Shown piece by piece: positions 42,680-49,572 of a DNA stretch of 64,000 nt. Position 1 is the stretch's first letter; every line of letters begins with the position of its first letter. The translations under genes and the position numbers were made by a program. The stretch is from Streptomyces nodosus. Lineage in GTDB: Bacteria > Actinomycetota > Actinomycetes > Streptomycetales > Streptomycetaceae. The stretch is from the NCBI RefSeq assembly GCF_008704995.1, contig NZ_CP023747.1:2444501-2508500 (forward strand), written 5' to 3'. The notes under the pieces were generated by a model that saw only the letters and a program-made list of their open reading frames with translations, ran no database searches and was not told where the DNA came from.

Positions 42680-43369
42680 TCAGCACCCGAAGGACAGGTC
42701 CAGCAATTGCGTCAGGGAAGTGATGGAAGGCACGCCCGGGACGGCCGAGTCCCGGCATAGCGCGCGTCCGGCATAGCCGAGCCTGATGGCCGCTGCCACC
42801 AGTTCGGGGTCGTCGTCGACGAACAGACATTGCGCAGGAGCGAGGCCCAGCGCTGTGCTGGCGTGATGGTACATACATGGGTCCGGCTTGTTGCAGCCAA
42901 GGACGGCTGAGATCGCGTACGCCTCGAAGAAGTGGCTGATCCCGAGCCCGGCGTGAAGGTCGGGCAGGTTGGGCCAGGCATCCGAGACCACGGCCATCCG
43001 CACTCCCCGCCGGTTCAGCCCTTCCAGGGTCTCTTCGACGTCCGGGTAAGTCTCCAAAAACGTCGACGGTGGAACGTCGCGCCGCAAGTCGGCCAGCAAC
43101 TCCGGGGTTGCGTCCACGCCGAGATGACAGAGCACCACCCGGTGGTAATCGTCGTACTCGGGTGTTGATGACGAGGCAGAGAAGACGTGATCACCCGCAG
43201 CGATGGCCGCAGCGAACTGCTGCGGTGTGAGGGACGAGGCATGAGCGAGGACGGTCTCCTCGAAATCGGCTCGCGGGTTCCAACGTCCACCGATCGGCTG
43301 CATCAGAACACCGCCCGAGTCGAAGAGAACAGCACGGAGCGCGGTGGCAGAGGCTGGACTGGTCGTCAT
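42680..43369 (-). CDS. HAD-family hydrolase
   Basis: HAD IA-type hydrolase of about 229 residues from the ATG at 43369. Motif I is AVLFDSGGVLMQP (nucleophile Asp, then Gly in place of the second Asp, as in several IA phosphatases), motif II VVSDAWPN, motif III CNKPDPCMYHHA and motif IV LFVDDDPELVAAAIR. The helical cap lies between I and II. Substrate unknown. The gene is somewhat AT-richer than the average of the window. Confidence 0.85.
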   Translation of the reverse strand: MTTSPASATALRAVLFDSGGVLMQPIGGRWNPRADFEETVLAHASSLTPQQFAAAIAAGDHVFSASSSTPEYDDYHRVVLCHLGVDATPELLADLRRDVPPSTFLETYPDVEETLEGLNRRGVRMAVVSDAWPNLPDLHAGLGISHFFEAYAISAVLGCNKPDPCMYHHASTALGLAPAQCLFVDDDPELVAAAIRLGYAGRALCRDSAVPGVPSITSLTQLLDLSFGC

Positions 43370-43512
43370 CCGCCCAGTCTGGTGAACAGAGGCAACAAGC
43401 ACCCGGACGATGCTCAGAACTTACTCAAGAATCGTACTGATCTGCGGGTTCAGTGGAATCGTGATCGCTTCAACCAGCGGCATGGTTGATCGTTCTACGA
43501 GAGGTGGAGGCC

Positions 43513-43938
43513 GTGATCGTCGGGAAGCACCAGCAAGCCCTACATGTCCTTGCGGGGCTGGCCCTGGCTGGGGTGCTTACTGGTTGCAGCTCGATGACGG
43601 ACGACAGTTCCGCAACGCCGCAAGGGGTCTCCGTGACCGTGATCAACGACGGGCACGAAGACATACAGCTCTTCGGCTGCCCGCACTGCACGGACAAGGG
43701 CGTCCGCCTGGTCGGCGACCCCGACGGACTGCGGCCACGCCGCGGCGCCGGCAGCTATTTCGGTTGGACGGAGACGCGTCGCTGGCCGGTGAAATACACC
43801 GTGTCCCTGCACGGCGTCACCTCTGTCTGTCCCGCCACGGCCAACCCGATGCCCGACGTCTCCCGCGACTTCTCCGTCACCTACGACGTGACGGACGCCG
43901 GGAAATGCCTGCTCCTCACCAGGGGCGTCGACGGCTGA
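43513..43938 (+). CDS. Putative lipoprotein
   Basis: Protein of 141 residues; GTG at 43513 after GAGGTGGAGG. The signal has a lipobox LTGC (VLAGLALAGVLTGCSS). The mature part starts with a Ser/Thr-rich spacer and then a beta-sandwich-like sequence: VSVTVINDGHEDIQLFGCPH, GSYFGWTETRRWPVKYTVSL. Two Cys in CPHC could be metal- or disulfide-forming. Function unknown. Confidence 0.72.
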   Translation: MIVGKHQQALHVLAGLALAGVLTGCSSMTDDSSATPQGVSVTVINDGHEDIQLFGCPHCTDKGVRLVGDPDGLRPRRGAGSYFGWTETRRWPVKYTVSLHGVTSVCPATANPMPDVSRDFSVTYDVTDAGKCLLLTRGVDG

Positions 43939-44089
43939 ACATTGGACAGGGCGTGGAGCGCTTTTACAGTCCGCAAACAGGGTCGGTTCCTTGCCTGATC
44001 AGCGGGCGCCCCAGACTCCGGGGAACAAGGGCGGACGCCCGCGGAACAAGTAGTGCCTGAGACCGGAACCGAGACCGCGGCGCCCCTGG

Positions 44090-44314
44090 TTACTTGTCCG
44101 CCCGATACAGCTCGATGTCCTTGTTGACAAAGAGGTGGACGTAGCCGCAGCTCCAGCAGATCAGGCCGGTGGCACTCTCGTTGGCCCAGGCCAACTTCAT
44201 GAACTCCATGCCAGCGCTGTTGAGCAGGACTTCCCGCTCTCGGAACACGTCTCCTTGGCAGACCTGGCAGGTGAGCCAGACTTCCCCCAGTGCTGCACGT
44301 ACCGGCTTTGCCAT
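44090..44314 (-). CDS. Small zinc-ribbon protein
   Basis: Protein of 74 residues from the ATG at 44314. Two CxxC knuckles, WLTCQVCQGDVF and GLICWSCGYVHLF, should bind one zinc. It is otherwise unremarkable and could bind nucleic acid. A longer frame upstream has no ribosome site. Confidence 0.62.
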   Translation of the reverse strand: MAKPVRAALGEVWLTCQVCQGDVFREREVLLNSAGMEFMKLAWANESATGLICWSCGYVHLFVNKDIELYRADK

Positions 44315-44430
44315 CGAGTGAACGCCCCCGTCCTTGCCGTGTGGACGGAACAAGACTACGGGGCGGCGCGAGCCACTCACAGCCCCGGTGACCGTAGCCC
44401 CGTCGCCCACCCGGACGACGGGGCGTCGTC

Positions 44431-44475
44431 ACGTCTACCGTTCGGGAGGGACTCGAACCTGCACCCGCTCATCCT
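44431..44475 (-). other. tRNA T-arm-like remnant
   Basis: On the minus strand, GCAGGTTCGAGTCCCTCCCG looks like the T-arm and start of the 3' acceptor strand of a tRNA, but the T-stem has mismatches and no D-arm or anticodon arm pairs upstream. It may be a leftover from integration into a tRNA gene, or chance. The surrounding region 44315-44628 holds no supported gene. Confidence 0.3.
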
Positions 44476-44628
44476 GACCGTCCCACCGGGCGAAGAGCTG
44501 CGGCAGGATCGGTAGTCCCATCGAACCCGCCATCAGGAACTCAATAGTCTCTCCTTGATTCAACGACACCTCGCCAGTGCCTCTCAGCCGGAACACGGCA
44601 GGGAGTTCCTCATACTGGAAGAGACCGT

Positions 44629-44664
44629 GCGGCCCCCTCTCGCCTTCGGGCGGGAGGGGGCCGC
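44629..44664. terminator. UUCG-loop terminator
   Basis: GCGGCCCCCTCTCGCC and GGCGGGAGGGGGCCGC form a 16-pair stem (one G-T pair) closed by TTCG. It lies 54 bases beyond the flavoprotein stop and probably ends the XRE-flavoprotein operon. Confidence 0.8.
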
Positions 44665-44717
44665 TTCGTCATGTCTAGGGATCGACAGTTTGACCATCTC
44701 GACCTGGGCCAGCGATG

Positions 44718-45260
44718 TCAGGCCCTGGCCAAGTGCCGCACGCCAGTGAGCGCCTTCCCCCACGGGAACGCCTTGGGGTTTCCCTGCTTCGGAGGGTGCG
44801 ACGCGTATCCGTCCGGCCCGTCGAGCACGACGACGCCCTGCTCGCGCAGCGCAGCGATCGACCGCGCCACTGCGGGCTGTGCGGCTTGGGCCTGGTTGAA
44901 GTACGGCATCGTCACAACGGGCACACCCATGTGTGTTGCCTCCGACGGAATGCCGATCGCCACGGTGTCCGCGATGCCCGCGCCCCACTTGTTCAGCGTG
45001 GTGCACGACAGCGGTGCCACCAGCATCGCGTCCGCCTTCGGCAACACGTCCCTCTCCCAAGGCATCTTGTAGCGCGAACGCACCGGATGCCCGGTCAGCT
45101 CGACAAGTTCCTGCATGCGCAGCTCCCACCAGCTTGCCGCAGACGGGGTGAGGATGAGGCAGACGTTCCACCCGTCGGCTTGGGCGGCTCGCACGCCGTC
45201 GTCGATGTACTGGGTGGGCCCTGCAGCGCAGGCGATGAGGTACAGGACTGGAGTCGTCAT
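44718..45260 (-). CDS. Flavoprotein (HFCD/EpiD-type)
   Basis: Flavin-dependent protein of 180 residues of the homo-oligomeric Cys decarboxylase family. N-terminal strand VLYLIACAAGP, FMN-binding ADAMLVAPLSCTTLNKWGAG, and VPVVTMPYFNQAQ, which resembles the substrate-closing region. The conserved active-site His of the decarboxylases is not evident, so catalysis is unsure. The ATG overlaps the XRE regulator stop (ATGA), so both are made together; XRE-flavoprotein pairs recur in Streptomyces genomes without a defined role. Confidence 0.85.
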   Translation of the reverse strand: MTTPVLYLIACAAGPTQYIDDGVRAAQADGWNVCLILTPSAASWWELRMQELVELTGHPVRSRYKMPWERDVLPKADAMLVAPLSCTTLNKWGAGIADTVAIGIPSEATHMGVPVVTMPYFNQAQAAQPAVARSIAALREQGVVVLDGPDGYASHPPKQGNPKAFPWGKALTGVRHLARA

Positions 45261-46468
45261 GCGCGGAGTCCACAACGTTCGGCCAGCGCACGCAACTCGT
45301 TCCCAGGACGGGGGGTTGCGCCGACGAGGTCCTTGACCAGGTTCACGGTGTCGGGCCTGCCCCGTACCTCCTCGGGCGCCAGCTTGTCAGCCTCCAGGAG
45401 TTCCTCCGCCGCAGTGCCCTTGCGCCGTGTCAAGAGCGAAGCCCGTGCCATCGCGACGTGATGGCCGGCCTGCCGTTCCCGAGACATCCCAGCGAGCGCT
45501 TCCTGGCTCACCTCGTCGGCGGCTTCGAGTGCCGACCAGCCGTCCTCGAAGCGGATCAGCATGTCCACCCGGTGCAGCCCGACGTTGGTCGGACCGAACA
45601 TCGTCCAGTCTTCATCGCGGTCGCCTCCCTGCCGTTCGGCGACGTCTGCGGCCTCGTTCACGAAGTCCGTGGCCGCCTGCACCCGAGCGGTGGTGCGTTC
45701 CTGCGAGGACGCGGCGAGGGCGGCGGACAGGTACAGCATGCCGAGGGTGGACAGGCCGAGCGGCCCCTGCTCGGTCAGCCCGCCTTCGAGCCGCCGGGCG
45801 GCAGCCGTCGCGAATAGAACGGCCGTTTCAGGCCGCTGCTGGTACACCAGGCTCTTCGCCACCCTCCGGGCCGCGGCCCCTATCTGCACTGGATCGCCAG
45901 ACCGCTCCGCAGCGACCAGCGCACGGTCCGCGGCAAGGGCGGCCTGGATCGCGGTCGCCTCCCCGTACTTGTGCAGGTACGACGTCACCAGCTGGTAGAC
46001 CCGGGACAGCACTGCCTGGGCTTCGGTCTGCTCGCCCACAGGGGCACTGTGCGCTGCCTGCCCGGCGCCGATGATCAGGTCGGGTAACTCGCGGGCGAGC
46101 GTTGCGTAGTGGCAGGCCTGGAACGCCTCGCAGCAGTAGCCGAGACGCCGCCGGAGGATGGCCGGTGCCGGCGGGTCAGTGGATGAGGGCGCCCCGTACA
46201 GGGCGTCGATGACGCCGAGGGCGTCGGCCGGCGGGGGGCTGACCGCGGGTGGTTCGGGCGGACTGTCTGTCAACAACTGCTCCAGGGTGATGCGCAGGAC
46301 GTCTGCCGCGCGCACCAGTACTGACAGACGCGGGTCCTGTTGGCGCTTCCCGCCTTCGATGTCCTGCACCCAGCGCTTCGTCTGCCCCATGAGCTGGCCG
46401 AAGTCGGCCTGGGTGAAACCGCGCCGGTCACGCCAGTACGCGATGCGGCGGCCGATGCCAGTGTCCAT
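45257..46468 (-). CDS. XRE-family regulator with TPR-like C-terminus; contains a TTA codon
   Basis: Regulator of 403 residues. The helix-turn-helix is at residues 6-42: RRIAYWRDRRGFTQADFGQL, then KRWVQDIEGGKRQ. The remaining 320 residues are helical repeats (for example AALAADRALVAAERSGDPVQ), as in TPR-type sensor regulators of actinobacteria. Leu-128 is encoded by TTA (bases 46085-46087), the only in-frame TTA that I found in the window, so translation should depend on the bldA tRNA and be favoured late in growth. A 19-base perfect palindrome precedes the gene, shared with the divergent 46573 gene. Confidence 0.88.
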   Translation of the reverse strand: MDTGIGRRIAYWRDRRGFTQADFGQLMGQTKRWVQDIEGGKRQQDPRLSVLVRAADVLRITLEQLLTDSPPEPPAVSPPPADALGVIDALYGAPSSTDPPAPAILRRRLGYCCEAFQACHYATLARELPDLIIGAGQAAHSAPVGEQTEAQAVLSRVYQLVTSYLHKYGEATAIQAALAADRALVAAERSGDPVQIGAAARRVAKSLVYQQRPETAVLFATAAARRLEGGLTEQGPLGLSTLGMLYLSAALAASSQERTTARVQAATDFVNEAADVAERQGGDRDEDWTMFGPTNVGLHRVDMLIRFEDGWSALEAADEVSQEALAGMSRERQAGHHVAMARASLLTRRKGTAAEELLEADKLAPEEVRGRPDTVNLVKDLVGATPRPGNELRALAERCGLRA

Positions 46469-46486
46469 TGCGTGTCCCCGAGCCAA

Positions 46487-46505
46487 GGCACGCACTGTGC
46501 GTGCC
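46487..46505. promoter_or_regulatory. 19-base perfect palindrome, likely operator
   Basis: GGCACGCAC-T-GTGCGTGCC is perfectly symmetrical. It lies 19 bases from the XRE start and 68 bases from the divergent Cys-rich gene, the right place for autoregulation and control of both sides. Confidence 0.7.
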
Positions 46506-46572
46506 CACCACTCTTGTACCGCACCCTACGGTCCCGTGTGAGACGGATCACGCTGACCGTGGAGGCCTGACC

Positions 46573-46905
46573 ATGCCGCCGGAGATTGCGAGCACTCCCA
46601 CTCTCGACACCAGAGCGCTCGCCCTACTGCCGCTCCCTGACCGACTGACGGCAGAACAGGCCCGCGGCGCCGCCTGCGTCTGGTGCGGATCCCCTCTGAC
46701 CACCGAGGCAGCGGTGCCCCTCGGCGACCGGCCGAGCCCTGCCGGCGTGCGCCAGTTCCCGCGCGCCTGCCGGCCCTGCACCGGCCCGCGGGCATACAGC
46801 GCGCTCCTCGACCACGCCCCCGGCTGCGAAGAGTGTTGCGCCAGCGCACCCGGGTGCACGATCGGCCATACCCTCAACCGGCTCATTCGGCAGGGCCGCC
46901 GATGA
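46573..46905 (+). CDS. Cys-rich small protein, possible zinc binder
   Basis: Protein of 110 residues; ATG after GGAGG. Eight cysteines occur in pairs: ACVWCGSPL, ACRPC, GCEECC and GC, so it probably holds two metal sites. The N-terminal LLPLPDRLTAEQARGAACVW precedes them. No family recognised. It is divergent from the XRE regulator and coupled to the next gene by an ATGA overlap. Confidence 0.7.
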   Translation: MPPEIASTPTLDTRALALLPLPDRLTAEQARGAACVWCGSPLTTEAAVPLGDRPSPAGVRQFPRACRPCTGPRAYSALLDHAPGCEECCASAPGCTIGHTLNRLIRQGRR

Positions 46906-47072
46906 GGCTCTGCGACCGCTGCGGTGGGCGGATCACCCCCGACGAGGACTACCGGCCGTACGACATCCCAGCCGCGTCCGGGGCCGGTATCACCGTCTTC
47001 GTGCATGCCCGCCCGTGCAGACGGGCTCAGCTGCAGACCTCGCCGTCCGGCCAGCGCTCGCGCAGCCGCTGA
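46902..47072 (+). CDS. Very small protein with CxxC motif
   Basis: Protein of 56 residues beginning MRLCDRCGGRITPDEDYRPY, with a later single Cys. Its ATG overlaps the preceding stop (ATGA). The start resembles half of a zinc ribbon. It may work with the preceding Cys-rich protein. Confidence 0.55.
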   Translation: MRLCDRCGGRITPDEDYRPYDIPAASGAGITVFVHARPCRRAQLQTSPSGQRSRSR

Positions 47073-47184
47073 CGGACCTCAGCGTCGCCCCCATAAGCGC
47101 CGGCGCCTCCCCGGAGTGCACTGTCCCGCGGAGGCGCCGGTCATGCACCACCCGTCCATCCCGGCTCATCGAGAGAGGAACCTC

Positions 47185-47766
47185 ATGTCCCACATCGAGT
47201 TGCCCGCGGCGAACGTCGTCGCAGACGCCTCGAAGGTCATCCTGGACGGCATCAAGGGGGACTCCCAGTTCCCCGCCTTCAGGGCCGCGTCCCTGGAGTA
47301 CTCCGACGACTGGCAGTGCTTCACCGGCTTCCCGGTCGTGGCCAACTGGCACCTGGAGACGGACGCGGCGCCGCTGTTCGAGGAGGGCCTGCGCGCCCTG
47401 GCCCTCAAGGCCGCGGTGTACGCGCTCACCCACGACGACCAGACGGCGGAGATCCCCATCGCCGTGCCGGTCGACGAGCTGACGCACGCGATGCTCGCCC
47501 AGGCGCAGCTGCTGACCCGGATCGCGGATGCCCGCGGCATCAGCATCATCCACCAGACCGACCAGGAGCACACCGACTACCGCGCTGGCGGGTACACCCA
47601 CGACTGCTACCGGCTGGCGTGGGGCGAGCCTCCGGCCCGGTACTGGCTGGACCACGAGGAGGTCGTGCGGCGGCGCGGTGTGCTGGCCGGGCTGTACCAG
47701 AGCATCGGCATGGGCCGCTCCGGTCGGGAGCACGCCCTCGACTTCGCCGAGCCGGTAGCGGTCTAG
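47185..47766 (+). CDS. Hypothetical protein, accessory
   Basis: Protein of 193 residues; ATG after GAGAGAGGAA. Acidic, with stretches YSDDWQCFTGFPVVANWHLE and HTDYRAGGYTHDCYRLAWGE. It looks like a soluble alpha/beta protein, and no motif is recognised. It follows the two Cys-rich genes after 112 bases. The stop codon TAG overlaps the stop of the convergent gene by three bases. Confidence 0.7.
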   Translation: MSHIELPAANVVADASKVILDGIKGDSQFPAFRAASLEYSDDWQCFTGFPVVANWHLETDAAPLFEEGLRALALKAAVYALTHDDQTAEIPIAVPVDELTHAMLAQAQLLTRIADARGISIIHQTDQEHTDYRAGGYTHDCYRLAWGEPPARYWLDHEEVVRRRGVLAGLYQSIGMGRSGREHALDFAEPVAV

Positions 47767-48167
47767 CCGAGCGCTGCGCGCAGCACCGCGGTGACGTCGG
47801 CATCGAGGTCGGCGGCGAGCAGGATCTGCGTCGCCTGCCGGATCACCTCGTCGCAGGCGTCCGGTGGTGCTGCGGTCAGCACCTGGCGAAGCCATGCGGG
47901 GACCTCGTCGGCCTCGGAGGGCGGCGGGGTCTCCCAGGGCAGCCTCAGGCCCTCGCCGGCGTACGGAGCGGCGGGGAGCCCGACTCGCTCGGGGTGCACG
48001 CACACGGGGATGCCGGCTGCGGTGAACCGGTGCCCGGTGGCAGGGTCGTAGGGGCAGTCACGGGAGGGACGTTCGACGACGTCGAACTTGCCGCCCGGGT
48101 GCCGCAGGGACGGGCACACTCCGCACACCGGTCGCCCGTCCCGGGCGAACGCGTCGCTCTCCTTCAT
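47763..48167 (-). CDS. Hypothetical Cys-containing protein, accessory
   Basis: Protein of 134 residues from the ATG at 48167, with a GGTGCAGGG-type site. It has CGVCP, CPYD and a further Cys in the N-terminal half, where a metal site is possible, and a helical C-terminus (ACDEVIRQATQILLAADLDA). No family recognised. It lies between the accessory genes and tRNA-Val. Confidence 0.65.
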   Translation of the reverse strand: MKESDAFARDGRPVCGVCPSLRHPGGKFDVVERPSRDCPYDPATGHRFTAAGIPVCVHPERVGLPAAPYAGEGLRLPWETPPPSEADEVPAWLRQVLTAAPPDACDEVIRQATQILLAADLDADVTAVLRAALG

Positions 48168-48374
48168 CCCTGCACCACCTCGCTGCGATGGGCAGCAAGG
48201 TAGTCGACGAGAACCGGGCGCCACGCCTCATCCCGAGGAAGCAACCCGGTAGAGCCGGCCCCGCTTGTCCGCTCCCCCCCGTGGTGGATGGGCGGGGTCC
48301 ACTCCCTCGTACGGGTTGAGGGCTATGCATGATCACCTGGGAATGTGGATTCCAAGTGGACTCCGGCCACAGGA

Positions 48375-48406
48375 GAGGCCTCCCGGGAAAATCCCCGAGA
48401 GGCCTC
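48375..48406 (-). terminator. Terminator behind tRNA-Val
   Basis: GAGGCCTC (48375-48382) pairs with GAGGCCTC (48399-48406), extended by CGGG/CCCG inside. It lies 18 bases past the tRNA 3' end in the direction of transcription. Confidence 0.65.
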
Positions 48407-48423
48407 CGACCTGCTAACCAACC

Positions 48424-48498
48424 TGGTGGGCGCGGACGGTTTCGAACCGCCGACATCCGCCTTGTAAGGGCGGCGCTCTACCGCTGAGCTACGCGCCC
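48424..48498 (-). tRNA. tRNA-Val (anticodon TAC)
   Basis: The full cloverleaf is readable on the minus strand. Acceptor GGGCGCG/CGCGCCC, D-arm TAGCTCAGCGGTAGAGC, anticodon stem CCGCC/GGCGG around the loop CTTACAA (anticodon TAC, reading GTA), and T-arm GGCGGTTCGAAACCGTC. The 3' CCA is encoded (48424-48426). The accessory stretch lies directly on its 3' side. Confidence 0.97.
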
Positions 48499-48662
48499 GG
48501 GACGAGTCGACAGCAGCCTACATGGCCGGAGGGGATGCCCCGCAAACCCGTGTACGGGGGGATAACCCCACCCCGGATCCGGGAGCGGGCCGGATCCCGG
48601 CGGAGGCTGTGCATGCCTAGGGTCGAAGCACATCGGCTTCCATGCTCTCAGGGGGACACATC

Positions 48663-49448
48663 ATGGCTCGTACGACGACGCGAACAGGCCATACCGGCAC
48701 CATCCGGGCAGTCGCTGCCCTGGGGGTCGTCGCGGCGCTCCTGGTGACGGCCACCGCGTGCTCGGGCGACGCGGCGGACGACCCGCATCCGGATCACCGC
48801 GCCTTCGCCCTGCACGGACGTACGCTCACCGTCGACTCCCAGGACTCGGCGCTGGAGATGGTCCCGGCCGATGTGAGCCAGGTCAAGGTCACCCGGTGGT
48901 TCCGGGGGAACGTGTTGGTCGGCGGGAATCCCCGGGTGACCTGGGCCATGAAGGACGACCGGCTCGTGCTGCGGGTGAAGTGCTCCGGTGTGGTCGCGTC
49001 CTGCTCCGCCAAGCACCGGATCGAGGTGCCGCGCGGGGTCTCCGTGAAGGTCGAGAGCTCCGACGGGAGCGTGCGGGCACAAGGCTTCAAGGAGCCGCTG
49101 GACATTCGTTCCCGGGACGGTTCGGTGCGGGTGGCCGACAGCACCGGGCCGCTGACGCTGGCCAGCACGGACGGGTCGATCCATGCGTCGGGCGTGAGCG
49201 CACGCCGCGTGCACGCCACGACGCGGGACGGCTCGGTCCATCTCGAACTCGGCACCGTGCCCGATCAGGTACAGGCGAACGCCGTGGACGGCTCGGTCAC
49301 GATCACGCTGCCCCGGGCCTCGTACCGCGTCAGCACACAGGCGCAGGACGGCTCGGTCCATGTGTCGGTCCCGAGAGATCCGGGCAGCTCCCATGTGGTC
49401 GACGCACACACACGAGACGGGTCGATCACGATACGGACGGCCGGATAA
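48663..49448 (+). CDS. DUF4097-like lipoprotein with DGSV repeats
   Basis: Protein of 261 residues; ATG after AGGGGG. The signal is followed by a Cys (VTATACSGD) that may be lipidated. The mature part is built of a short repeat with the core Asp-Gly-Ser-Val/Ile, seen seven times (SDGSVRAQG, RDGSVRVAD, TDGSIHASG, RDGSVHLEL, VDGSVTITL, QDGSVHVSV, RDGSITIRT), spaced about 20 residues apart, as in the DUF4097/DUF4098 right-handed beta-helix group. Function unknown; anchoring on the outer face of the membrane is likely. Confidence 0.82.
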   Translation: MARTTTRTGHTGTIRAVAALGVVAALLVTATACSGDAADDPHPDHRAFALHGRTLTVDSQDSALEMVPADVSQVKVTRWFRGNVLVGGNPRVTWAMKDDRLVLRVKCSGVVASCSAKHRIEVPRGVSVKVESSDGSVRAQGFKEPLDIRSRDGSVRVADSTGPLTLASTDGSIHASGVSARRVHATTRDGSVHLELGTVPDQVQANAVDGSVTITLPRASYRVSTQAQDGSVHVSVPRDPGSSHVVDAHTRDGSITIRTAG

Positions 49449-49572
49449 CCGGAGGGTCCGGGCGGGGCTCGGTTCGGCCGGGGCGCACCGCGAACCGAAC
49501 AGCTCGTGTGTTCGTCATCAACCGGTGGGAGAATGACACCGGGCAGGGCGGATGACAGCACGGGAGAGGGAT

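Noticed and set aside
44431-44520. A complete second tRNA on the minus strand.
   Set aside because: The T-stem is mismatched and the D and anticodon arms cannot be folded; kept only as a possible remnant.
38500-48424. A complete integrative element or prophage.
   Set aside because: No integrase, replication, transfer or phage structural gene and no clear second att site could be seen.
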